DNA from: Chengkuizengella axinellae
GTDB lineage: Bacteria > Bacillota > Bacilli > Paenibacillales > KCTC-33759
Assembly: GCF_030730905.1 (NCBI RefSeq)
Contig: NZ_JAVAMP010000005.1
Location: 124,001 to 188,000 of the forward strand
DNA length: 64,000 bases
Reading direction: 5' to 3'
A program made the position numbers and the translations under genes. Below are positions 9,399-17,452 of this stretch, piece by piece (within the stretch, counting starts at the first letter, position 1; each line of letters begins with the position of its first letter). The notes under the pieces were generated by a model. That model was given only the letters and a program-made list of their open reading frames with translations, was not told the origin of the DNA and searched no databases.

Positions 9399-10853
9399 CT
9401 AAACACCCTCGATTTTTTGAAATACACGATCAAATCGCTCTAAGGCATCGTCGATGACTTCGTCTGTATCTGCTAAACTAGTATATAATCTACTTCCTGC
9501 AAGTGTAATGATGCCTTCTGCTAAATAAGCCGCTCCCATTTCTTCCATCATATGTTTCCGCTTTTTTATCTCTCCTAAAGCACTGATAATATTGATTCCT
9601 AGTTTCACAAACATGGCAGCAGCTGTTTCTAAATGACAAATTGATCCTTGATTATATGCTACAAAAGGTAGATTATATTTATCTATGATTTCATTAAGAC
9701 CGGCTGTTAATCGATCACCAGCCCTACCTGCTGCTTCACATGCATTTGTTTTTTCAATCTCTTTAATTGTATAGTATCCTGCGAGTGCACTTATTGGATT
9801 TGCAGCTAATGTTCCTCCAACATAAGCTCTTTTTTTCCCGCTTTCAAGTCCAGCTGCTAAACGTGACATTAAATCTTTTCTTCCTCCAATTCCTCCTGCT
9901 GAAGGATATCCGCCTGCAATCACCTTACCGAAAATCGTTAGATCTGGCTTCACATCAAAATATCCTTGTGCTCCACCTAATCCCATTCTAAATCCAGTAA
10001 CCACCTCATCAAAAATGAGTAAAGTATCAAATTCATCACACAGCTTGCGAACTTGTTGGTTATATTCCTTATATACAGGTCTAGTTCCGCTTTCAGGTCC
10101 TATTGGCTCTACAATCACACAAGCCGTTCCACCTCTTAGTTTGTTCAGTTTCAACTGTCTTCTCAAGGCACTAATATCATTTGGTTTTACTTCTTGAGTA
10201 TGTTTTGTACTCGTTCTAGGGATTCCATGTGCTTCAAACCTGCGAGTACCTGGTATTTTCAATCCATATACCATTTGGTCACTCCAGCCGTGGTATGCGC
10301 CTCCAATTTTGATCACCTTTTTTTTGCCTGTAGCCAATCTGGACATGCGAATCGCTGCCATCACGGCTTCCGTTCCGCTGCCCAACATTCTATACATTTC
10401 GATGGAAGGCATATGTTGATTAATTAATTTTGCCAGCTTGTATTCATATTCATGAAACAATCCTGTAACAGGTCCACAATCATGAATGAGCTCAATCACT
10501 TTTTCCCTCACAGGCTGATAATTGTTCCCTAATATAATCGGACCACCTGACTGAAGAAAATCTATGTATTGATTACCATCAATATCCCATAAATAGGCTC
10601 CCTCTGCTTTATTAACCACAATAGGAAAGGGAAAATTGAAGGCTAAATTATGCTGTACTCCCCCAGGTATGAAGTTTTTTGCTTCTGTTACCATCTCTTT
10701 TGATTTCGCACATCTCGTATTAAAATAATCTAAAACATTATCCATTTCTTCTCTTTTGACTGGTCTTATAGGCTGTTTCATCAGGTGATCAAGCCCAGCA
10801 TAAATTTTTTCAGTATTATGCCAGCTTGAAATCGCATAACCTCTTTTCTCCAT
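9399..10853 (-). CDS. Class III PLP-dependent aminotransferase (glutamate-1-semialdehyde aminomutase-like)
   Basis: A 484-residue fold-type I PLP enzyme. Landmarks are GSGTEAVMAAIRMSR (phosphate cup), GAYHGWSDQ, LIFDEVVTGFR (cofactor aspartate) and the Schiff-base lysine in IFGKVIAGGYPSAG near residue 307. It is closest to the glutamate-1-semialdehyde aminomutase/HemL-like branch, but it carries an extra N-terminal segment of about 60 residues and no other heme gene is nearby, so it is more likely an omega-aminotransferase acting on an amino acid or amino sugar derivative. ATG 10853 with GAAGGGTG upstream is preferred over TTG 10880. It overlaps the tetR transcript (24 nt after that stop), so the two are cotranscribed. 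Confidence 0.85.
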   Translation of the reverse strand: MEKRGYAISSWHNTEKIYAGLDHLMKQPIRPVKREEMDNVLDYFNTRCAKSKEMVTEAKNFIPGGVQHNLAFNFPFPIVVNKAEGAYLWDIDGNQYIDFLQSGGPIILGNNYQPVREKVIELIHDCGPVTGLFHEYEYKLAKLINQHMPSIEMYRMLGSGTEAVMAAIRMSRLATGKKKVIKIGGAYHGWSDQMVYGLKIPGTRRFEAHGIPRTSTKHTQEVKPNDISALRRQLKLNKLRGGTACVIVEPIGPESGTRPVYKEYNQQVRKLCDEFDTLLIFDEVVTGFRMGLGGAQGYFDVKPDLTIFGKVIAGGYPSAGGIGGRKDLMSRLAAGLESGKKRAYVGGTLAANPISALAGYYTIKEIEKTNACEAAGRAGDRLTAGLNEIIDKYNLPFVAYNQGSICHLETAAAMFVKLGINIISALGEIKKRKHMMEEMGAAYLAEGIITLAGSRLYTSLADTDEVIDDALERFDRVFQKIEGV

Positions 10854-10876
10854 TGAAAACACACCCTTCTTTAGAA

Positions 10877-11446
10877 TCAAGTGATTTTATATACTTTAAT
10901 TCCATGAAAAACCAACTGCAAACCTCTTTCCAATTCCTCTACTGAACCCAAAGTGTTTCCTTGTTCAAGCCATTTGAACAACACGCCATAATAACTCCCC
11001 ATAAGTAATGTAACAATATCAATGAGGGAATAATCATCTGTAATTTCTCCTTGCTCTTGGCCTGTTTGCACTATTTCTCCCAACAGATTTCTTATTTTTG
11101 AAAATGGAGATTCTGTAGTTGCTTCATTAATCATCGTCGTAAAAAGAACTCTTCCTGTAAGTTCCAAGTATGGAATCGAGTCTTCTAAAAGACGGATCAT
11201 AATTTTATTTATCTTTCCAAATGTATTTTCAGATTGGAATTTCTCATCCTGCAGTAATTCCAATACATCTCCCACTTCTTCCTCAGCAATACCAAGCAAT
11301 AAGCTTTCTTTGTTTGGAAAATGTTTGAAAAACGTACTTTTCGCAATATCCGTCATTTCAGTAATTTCTTCAATCGATGTATGTTCATATCCTTGGTCAC
11401 GAAACAAACGTCGTGCAGATTTTAAAATATTTGCTGTCGTTTCCAT
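10877..11446 (-). CDS. TetR/AcrR family transcriptional regulator
   Basis: A 189-residue regulator with an N-terminal TetR helix-turn-helix (residues about 5-50: ILKSARRLFRDQGYEHTSIEEI then IAKSTFFKHFPNKESLL), followed by a variable all-helical ligand domain. It forms an operon with the downstream aminotransferase and faces the kinase-MFS-aldolase operon across 684 bp, so it probably controls one or both. The 22-bp palindrome at 11660-11681, about 215 bp upstream, is a candidate operator. The Shine-Dalgarno (GAGAG) is weak, as is common for regulators. The ligand cannot be predicted. Confidence 0.85.
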   Translation of the reverse strand: METTANILKSARRLFRDQGYEHTSIEEITEMTDIAKSTFFKHFPNKESLLLGIAEEEVGDVLELLQDEKFQSENTFGKINKIMIRLLEDSIPYLELTGRVLFTTMINEATTESPFSKIRNLLGEIVQTGQEQGEITDDYSLIDIVTLLMGSYYGVLFKWLEQGNTLGSVEELERGLQLVFHGIKVYKIT

Positions 11447-11659
11447 CTTTTTTCGCTCTCTTCGTGATAATTGAATGAGTTTCCCCTCCTTTAAAATCTA
11501 CAAGTGTAAGGGCATCGATTAATGATACTCCTAAACAAAATTATTTCAAGATAACAAATTACCACTATACAATGAATAAAACCTGTATTATACTGTAAGA
11601 TATATCCATTATACACCAGTGTTTTTTTATATTCCATCATTATTTTATATTTAAATATA

Positions 11660-11681
11660 AAAATGTACTCGAGTACATTTT
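11660..11681. promoter_or_regulatory. 22-bp perfect palindrome, candidate TetR operator
   Basis: Self-complementary sequence made of AAAATGTACTC followed by GAGTACATTTT. Length and symmetry fit a TetR-family operator. It is upstream of the tetR-like gene in the long divergent intergenic region and adjoins a Fur-like box at 11680-11694. Confidence 0.5.
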
Positions 11682-11694
11682 ATAATCATTCTCA
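11680..11694. promoter_or_regulatory. Fur-like 7-1-7 box (candidate)
   Basis: On the minus strand TGAGAAT-G-ATTATAA resembles the Bacillus 7-1-7 Fur consensus TGATAAT-N-ATTATCA with two differences. It abuts the 22-bp palindrome. The match is by eye only. The rest of the 684-bp intergenic region 11447-12130 is AT-rich; TATAAT-like elements read on the minus strand lie at 11608-11613 and 11587-11592, but no convincing -35 partner was seen. Confidence 0.3.
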
Positions 11695-12130
11695 TTAGTA
11701 CGGATTAGATTCCAGCAACAATAATTCATATTTATAGAAATTTTTAATTTTTCATGTTTTTTATTAAATCAAAAAAGCTAAACTTTGTAGAATGTAATAC
11801 GCAATAATAATATAAGTCTATTAAAATAAGGGACTTATTCCCCAATTTTTCAAGTCATGAAGTGTAAATCTCGATAATACAATACCAACCTACGAAGAAA
11901 TTCATCATTGTTCAATATCTCATCACATCGTGCTATTTCATATACCAATCCCTATGAATCCGGCATGAACCACACACAAACATCAACAATCTTTTTAATC
12001 TTTCAATCACTCTTATTTACTAAAAACAAACTTGTTTAATAGACAAATCATATTTCAAATCAAGATGAATATGAAAGTAGTACACATCATAGATTTTTCA
12101 AATTGATAATAAATACATGGGAGGTTTTTT

Positions 12131-13660
12131 ATGGGGAATCAATTTATCATTTCTCATGATGTAGGTACAAGTTCCAATAAAACCGTTTTAGTGAATACGA
12201 AGGGAAACATACTAGCTACAGCATCCGCTCCCTATCCTTTATTAACTCCTCATCCGAATTGGGTTGAGCAAAATCCCGAAGACTATTGGAGCGCAATCAT
12301 AAAAACTACTAAAGAGGTAATGGAAAAATCACAAATCTCCCCAAAGGACATCATAGGCATTATCTATACAACGCAAGCGATGGGGGTTATTCCAATTGAT
12401 CGTCAAGGTAATATACTGCGTCCCAATATTTCTTGGGTGGATGGTCGAGCTGAGAAACAAGCACAGAAAATTATGAACAAATTTTTGGGAGAACGATTAT
12501 TTAAGGGAGTCGTTGGAACTACGCTCATGGGGAAGGATGTCATCCCTAAGCTACTCTGGGTGAAGGAAATGGAGCCTGAAATATACTCCAAAACAAATTA
12601 CTTTTTGGATGTAAACGGTTACTTAAAGTTTAAATCTACAGGCATACCGATTATGGAATGGTCAGGTGCTTCCTCTTATGGTTTTAATTTAAAGAAAAAG
12701 GATTGGCTAAAAACGTTCTTCCAAATTTGTGGCATAGAAACCAATAAATTACCTCCACTTGTACGTTCCATTGATCAGGTAGGAGGATTAACAAAGGAAG
12801 CAGCTCAGGATATGAATTTACTTGAAGGTACTCCTGTATTTGGAGGCTGTGATGATGTACAAAGTGCCGCGGTAGGTGCTGATGCCATTGGAGAAGGTGA
12901 AGCACATATTTACCTGGGGACTTCCGCATGGGTTTGTGTTTCAACATCGAAGAATTTAAAGTTTAAAAATGGAGCCGCAGTCATTCAGAGTGCAGATCCT
13001 AATATGAATCAAGTGGTTGGAATCACTGAAGCAGCCGGCTCTTGTATTCAATGGATTGCGGATCAGTTTTACAAACATGAAAAACAGGATAAATCCATTA
13101 ATAACGTATTTGAATTAATGGATGCTCATGTAAAGGAAATTCCTCCGGGGTCAGACTATTTGATTTGCACACCATGGATGTTAGGTGAACGATGTCCTGT
13201 GAGCACTACTACAACAAGAGCCACTCTATTCAACATTAGTCTTGAGCATACGAGGGAGCATATGATGCGAGCCGTTTATGAAGGTGTCTCCTACAACATA
13301 AGCTGGATACTAGAAAACTTTAAAAAAGATTATGGCTTTGAGGTTTCTACTCTAAAGTTGATTGGAGGCGGTTCTCTTGATGAGCAATGGATGCAGATTT
13401 TAGCAGACGTCACTCAAAAACCAGTTAATACAGTTGCAGATCCACAAATGGCAGGTGCTGTTGGCTCCGCGATATGTGCTGCCATTGGCCTTGGGATATA
13501 TGATGATTTCAGCTGTACAAAGGAACTCATCAAAACTGACAAACACTACGAGCCAAATCAAAAAAATGCAAAAATTTATAGTGAACTGCTTACTTCTTAT
13601 AAATCGATTTATTACTCTTTAAATAAATCCTATGCACAAATAAACGCATCGCGTTTTTAA
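12131..13660 (+). CDS. FGGY-family carbohydrate kinase (xylulokinase-like)
   Basis: A 509-residue sugar kinase that should phosphorylate a ketose or alditol using ATP. The N-terminal phosphate-binding motif HDVGTSSNKTVLV is at residues 9-21. Other landmarks are ISWVDGRAEKQA near residue 98, GGCDDVQSAAVGA near 237 and the C-terminal LIGGGSLDEQWMQILADV. It resembles the xylulokinase subgroup, but substrate assignments in FGGY kinases are unreliable from sequence. ATG follows GGGAGG. It is the first gene of an operon with an MFS transporter (13-nt gap) and a class II aldolase, implying uptake, phosphorylation and aldol cleavage of one sugar. Confidence 0.88.
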   Translation: MGNQFIISHDVGTSSNKTVLVNTKGNILATASAPYPLLTPHPNWVEQNPEDYWSAIIKTTKEVMEKSQISPKDIIGIIYTTQAMGVIPIDRQGNILRPNISWVDGRAEKQAQKIMNKFLGERLFKGVVGTTLMGKDVIPKLLWVKEMEPEIYSKTNYFLDVNGYLKFKSTGIPIMEWSGASSYGFNLKKKDWLKTFFQICGIETNKLPPLVRSIDQVGGLTKEAAQDMNLLEGTPVFGGCDDVQSAAVGADAIGEGEAHIYLGTSAWVCVSTSKNLKFKNGAAVIQSADPNMNQVVGITEAAGSCIQWIADQFYKHEKQDKSINNVFELMDAHVKEIPPGSDYLICTPWMLGERCPVSTTTTRATLFNISLEHTREHMMRAVYEGVSYNISWILENFKKDYGFEVSTLKLIGGGSLDEQWMQILADVTQKPVNTVADPQMAGAVGSAICAAIGLGIYDDFSCTKELIKTDKHYEPNQKNAKIYSELLTSYKSIYYSLNKSYAQINASRF

Positions 13661-13673
13661 CAAGGAGGAAAAT

Positions 13674-14933
13674 ATGATTAAAACCTCTGTTTCACCATAT
13701 CGTTGGATTGTCCTTTTGTGCTTGCTGCCTATACTTGCCACAACAAACTTGTTCTGGCTGACATTTGCTCCTATTACAGGTCTAGCTGAAAACTATTATG
13801 ATGTTTCTAGTCTCAGCATCGCTTTCCTGTCTATGAGTTTTATGATCGTATATATTTTGATGGTACTACCTGCATCGTGGATGATTGATACGTATGGATT
13901 TCGAGTTGCGGTAGGTTTCGGAGCAATCATCACCGCAGGATTTGGTATTGTGAGAGGATTATGGGGGGATCATTTTACGATTGTAGTCATCGCTCAAATA
14001 GGTGTAGCCGTTGGTCAACCCTTCTTAATGAACTCTATTACAAAGGTTGCAGCAAGATGGTTTCCAGTAGACGAAAGGGCTACAGCTTCAGGAATCGCTA
14101 TGATGGCTGGTTCTGTCGGTATGATTCTTGCATTGATACTCACCCCAATTCTGGTAGAACAATACGGCATAAAACAAATGCTTAATCTTTACGGAATGAT
14201 TGCGCTAGGTTCCACATTGTTATTTTTAATCTTTGCTAAGGAACGACCAAAAATTTCACTGGTTTCCAATGAGACAGAAGAACAGTCCTTCTCTTTTAGA
14301 GGTTTAAAAGAAATGATGACAAAGAAAAACTTCCTTATGCTCATGATATGTGTGTTTATCGTACTAGGAATCTTTAATGCCATTATGACCTGGATAGAGA
14401 GTATTTTAAGTCCTAGAGGAATTTCAGCTTCAGATGCAGGTTTAGTAGGAGGACTGTTAGTCATATTCGGTTTGCTCGGCTCTGTTATTTTGCCGTTGAT
14501 TTCAGATCGTGTCCATAAAAGAAGACTCTTGTTAATCATTCCACTCACTGCTTCTATCCCAGGCTTTATGGGTATCACTCTATTTACTGAATTCAGCTTG
14601 ATCTTAGTTTCAGCTGCAATCATTGGATTTTTTGTTATGGGAGCTGGTCCCATTGCTTTTCAATACGGTGCAGAAATTGCCTATCCGGTACCAGAGGGCA
14701 GTTCATTTGGAATGCTGATGTTAACGGGTCAAATTTCAGGAGTTTTATTCGTATATATGATGGATTTGTGGAAGATGGACTCAACAGGATCATTCACACC
14801 ATCCTTAATTATTCTTATTCTGTTTATGATATTAGCCATATATGTAGCTACAAAATTAAAAGAATCAACAATGATTCAGAGCAGTTCATCCAACACTAGC
14901 TTAAATTCAACTACTTTTAAAGGAGGAGTTTAA
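13674..14933 (+). CDS. Major facilitator superfamily transporter
   Basis: A 419-residue permease with twelve predicted membrane segments and a central cytoplasmic loop around residues 190-215. The loop-2/3 MFS signature appears as DTYGFRVAVGFGAI near residues 67-80. It resembles the branch of MFS proteins related to vertebrate FLVCR-type carriers rather than the standard sugar porter family. AAGGAGG lies just before ATG 13674. Its stop is immediately followed by the start of the aldolase gene, so translation is probably coupled. Operon context suggests import of the sugar or polyol handled by its neighbours. Confidence 0.87.
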   Translation: MIKTSVSPYRWIVLLCLLPILATTNLFWLTFAPITGLAENYYDVSSLSIAFLSMSFMIVYILMVLPASWMIDTYGFRVAVGFGAIITAGFGIVRGLWGDHFTIVVIAQIGVAVGQPFLMNSITKVAARWFPVDERATASGIAMMAGSVGMILALILTPILVEQYGIKQMLNLYGMIALGSTLLFLIFAKERPKISLVSNETEEQSFSFRGLKEMMTKKNFLMLMICVFIVLGIFNAIMTWIESILSPRGISASDAGLVGGLLVIFGLLGSVILPLISDRVHKRRLLLIIPLTASIPGFMGITLFTEFSLILVSAAIIGFFVMGAGPIAFQYGAEIAYPVPEGSSFGMLMLTGQISGVLFVYMMDLWKMDSTGSFTPSLIILILFMILAIYVATKLKESTMIQSSSSNTSLNSTTFKGGV

Positions 14934-15581
14934 TTGAATATTCAAGAAGCAAAACATATTGTTTGTGATGCTGGTAAAAAGCTGTTAGCAATAGGACTTG
15001 TTGAAGGAACTTGGGGAAATATTAGCGTAAAAGTAGATGACAATACAATGGTGATCACTCCTAGCGGTAAAAAGTATGAAAATCAAACACCAGAGGATAT
15101 GGTTGTTGTCAACATTCATGATTTAAGCTATGAAGGAGATTTGAAACCTTCTTCCGAGCGTGGATTACACGCTGAAATTTACAAACAGCGAAAAAAAATT
15201 AATGCGGTTGTTCATAATCATTCCACCCACGCTTGTACTGTGGCTGCTGCACGCAAGGATATCCCTCCAATTATGGATGATATGGTGCAAATTGTTGGAC
15301 CTAGCATTCGCGTTGCTGAATATGCTATCTCTGGCACAAAAAAATTAACTAAAAATGTAGTAAAAGCTTTAAAAGGAAGAAATGGAGCCTTGCTTGCCAA
15401 TCATGGAGCCGTTTGTATTGGAAGGGATCTTGAAGAAGCCTTTGTAACTTGTCAGGTTTTAGAAAAAGCATGCAAAATCTTTATTGATGTTCAAAGCATC
15501 GGTGGTGGAGTCTCAATTAACAAAGTAGAAGCTTTAGCCATGCATCAGTATTATTTAAAAAAATACTCTAAACAAGCGTAA
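14934..15581 (+). CDS. Class II aldolase (L-fuculose/L-rhamnulose-phosphate aldolase family)
   Basis: A 215-residue zinc-dependent aldolase/epimerase of the AraD/FucA family. Zn-ligand histidines are seen in VVHNHSTHA near residue 93 and in ANHGAVCIG near 155; the conserved early GTWGNIS and TPSGKKYE motifs are present. Members cleave phosphorylated deoxy-ketoses to dihydroxyacetone phosphate plus an aldehyde, or epimerise ribulose-5-phosphate. The start is TTG 14934, directly abutting the MFS stop, with AAGGAGGAG upstream. It is the last gene of the operon; the family A hairpin at 15618-15654 follows. Confidence 0.88.
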   Translation: MNIQEAKHIVCDAGKKLLAIGLVEGTWGNISVKVDDNTMVITPSGKKYENQTPEDMVVVNIHDLSYEGDLKPSSERGLHAEIYKQRKKINAVVHNHSTHACTVAAARKDIPPIMDDMVQIVGPSIRVAEYAISGTKKLTKNVVKALKGRNGALLANHGAVCIGRDLEEAFVTCQVLEKACKIFIDVQSIGGGVSINKVEALAMHQYYLKKYSKQA

Positions 15582-15617
15582 TGCAACTTCAATTTTAGAT
15601 GCAATATAAAATATTTA

Positions 15618-15654
15618 ACTTTCAGTGGGAGTTTTATTATTTCCCACTGAAAGT
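15618..15654. repeat. Dispersed palindromic repeat, family A, copy 2
   Basis: Perfect 13-bp arms ACTTTCAGTGGGA / TCCCACTGAAAGT (15618-15630, 15642-15654) with an 11-nt T-rich loop, followed by the family tail AGATGACCTTGTCAG. It lies 37 nt after the aldolase stop and may serve as its 3' hairpin. Confidence 0.8.
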
Positions 15655-15705
15655 AGATGACCTTGTCAGTTATCATTAAACCGGCTAATTCATCTATGTG
15701 ATGAA

Positions 15706-16008
15706 TTAAATCAATTTAAATCGTTGAAGGTGCTCCACCCAACCTTCTTTCTGCAAAATTTCCTTCTGTTTCACACCAATCAGATCATAGTGAGGGTACT
15801 TATCTCGGTAATGAATGTATTTGGGATTCACTCCGTGCTGCTTACACCAATTAGAAAGCTTTTCTATGTCATTGCATCCAACTTTAGTTACTGTTTTAAT
15901 ATTAGGATACCTGGGATCAAACCAATAGTGTGTCAAATATGCAATTTCTCCATTAGATACTTTCTCTTTCCACTCTGTCAGTTCTTTTTTCGTAATTCCA
16001 AAGGCCAC
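15706..16008 (-). CDS. Conserved hypothetical protein, YneQ-like
   Basis: A 100-residue soluble protein starting GTG at 16008 behind GGATGG. It closely resembles the short Bacillus protein YneQ, of unknown function. Conserved features are the N-terminal AFGITKKEL, the aromatic THYWFDPRYP, VTKVGC and the HYRDKYPHYDL stretch with several histidines. The small size and charged, aromatic composition give no function. It is flanked by the sugar operon hairpin and the divergent lipoprotein gene. Confidence 0.65.
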   Translation of the reverse strand: MAFGITKKELTEWKEKVSNGEIAYLTHYWFDPRYPNIKTVTKVGCNDIEKLSNWCKQHGVNPKYIHYRDKYPHYDLIGVKQKEILQKEGWVEHLQRFKLI

Positions 16009-16160
16009 GATTTTCCATCCTATCTAAGGTTAAGATTATTTATTATTAACCATACAACATTTTTTCTTATTTACAAAAAATTCACAACGCCGCAAACAAG
16101 TTTTCGGATTTCATCACATCGTTTTTCGTGGAGGACCTATCTTACCTCATGTTAGATTAT

Positions 16161-16180
16161 AAACATATCATGATATGTTT
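16161..16180. promoter_or_regulatory. 20-bp perfect palindrome upstream of the PD40 lipoprotein gene
   Basis: AAACATATCA followed by its reverse complement TGATATGTTT ends 3 nt before the GGGGGGG Shine-Dalgarno of the gene at 16197. It could be a repressor operator or an mRNA hairpin close to the ribosome binding site. Confidence 0.55.
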
Positions 16181-16196
16181 ATAGGGGGGGATTTTT

Positions 16197-17213
16197 ATGA
16201 AAAAGTTATTTATGATTTTAACTACATTGATCACTTTAATAACACTATTAGTTTCTTGTTCTAGTGAATCAACGAATTCATATTCTAATGATTCTAAAGA
16301 AACTGTAACACCCACTGAAGGTATAGAGGAAAATACATCTGAAGCAGAAGAAACGGATGTCGATGCTAATACTACCTCTACTGATGAATCAAAATCATCA
16401 TATGAAAATGAAAAAGAAGACATGATATCTCCAAAGTCTTTTGAAAGAGGTGTTATTTCTTCGGGCAGTAATGAATGGGCGTTTACATTTAATCCTGATG
16501 CTACTAAGATGTACATACAACGAGGTGCAGCAGGAAGATCTACTCTGTATGAATCTATTTTTTCTGATGGAATATGGAGTTCAGCTGAATTATTTACTTT
16601 TCCAAACCCCGATGAAATAGATTTTGAAAGATATGTGGATCCATTCATTTCACCAGATGGGCAAAAATTTTTCTTCGTATCTGAGGGAGAAACGATGGGC
16701 GCTACTGATCTTTGGGTTTCAGAAATGATAGATGGTAAATGGGGGATTCCTTATACTATAGAAATTGTAAATTCCCCGCGTGCTGAATGGCTTCCATCTG
16801 TATCAACTAACGGAAACCTATATTTTGGATCTAACCGTCGTGGATCACAAGGTATTGATATTTATGTATCCAAGTTTGAGAATGGTGAATATAAAGAACC
16901 TGAATTAATGGGAGCTGAAATTAACACTCCTAATTATGAAGAATCTCCTTTTATTGCTCCTGATGAAAGTTATCTTATATTTACCAGAAATGCAAGCGAA
17001 GCTGGATTCTATATCAGTTACAATACTAATGGATCATGGTCGGAAGCCGAGCAGATAAAATTTAAAGAAGGAAATCAAGGATTAGAGAGCGGCTCTAGGT
17101 ATAGATTTAGTCCGTATATAACTCCAGATAAACAATATTTCTACTATAGTAATGGTGGTGATATAAAGTATATTGAAGTCGATGCTTTAAATATAAATAT
17201 AAATATAAATTAG
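16197..17213 (+). CDS. Lipoprotein with PD40/TolB-like beta-propeller repeats
   Basis: A 338-residue secreted lipoprotein. The signal peptide ends in the lipobox LLVSC (cysteine near residue 21), followed by a low-complexity Ser/Thr/Glu/Asp linker to about residue 80. The rest holds several WD40-like PD40 blades, visible as FNPDATKMYIQ, ISPDGQKFFFVS, VSTNGNLYFGSNR, IAPDESYLIFTRN and ITPDKQYFYYSNG. It is probably anchored outside the membrane and binds a protein or polysaccharide partner; no enzyme motif is visible. It ends with a short N/I repeat (NININI). The very strong Shine-Dalgarno and the palindrome at 16161-16180 precede it, and a terminator follows. Confidence 0.8.
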   Translation: MKKLFMILTTLITLITLLVSCSSESTNSYSNDSKETVTPTEGIEENTSEAEETDVDANTTSTDESKSSYENEKEDMISPKSFERGVISSGSNEWAFTFNPDATKMYIQRGAAGRSTLYESIFSDGIWSSAELFTFPNPDEIDFERYVDPFISPDGQKFFFVSEGETMGATDLWVSEMIDGKWGIPYTIEIVNSPRAEWLPSVSTNGNLYFGSNRRGSQGIDIYVSKFENGEYKEPELMGAEINTPNYEESPFIAPDESYLIFTRNASEAGFYISYNTNGSWSEAEQIKFKEGNQGLESGSRYRFSPYITPDKQYFYYSNGGDIKYIEVDALNINININ

Positions 17214-17270
17214 TTCTATTGTTTATATTCATTTCATAAAAGAAATATATTTTCAAAAATTTTAAAAATT

Positions 17271-17341
17271 GGAGTCAACCTCCATTCTCAGTTTAAGTAT
17301 CTTCACTTAAAGGTTCGAGAGTAGAGGAGGCTCCTTTTTAT
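17271..17341 (+). terminator. Terminator after the PD40 lipoprotein gene
   Basis: Stem formed by GGAG...ACCTCC.TTCTC and GAGAG..GAGGAGG.CTCC with a loop of about 30 nt, then TTTTTAT, 57 nt after the stop. Confidence 0.75.
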
Positions 17342-17452
17342 ATAAACTTAAACTCTTTTAACAGTATGGAAGGTTAATATTATTTTTGCTATGATCATAA
17401 TAGAGGAAATTTTTCACTTCATTAATATGGAAAGTGGTAAGGAGAGAGAGTA

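Noticed and set aside
10853-10880. TTG start at 10880 for the class III aminotransferase
   Set aside because: It overlaps the tetR stop and has no upstream Shine-Dalgarno; ATG 10853 has GAAGGGTG at suitable distance.
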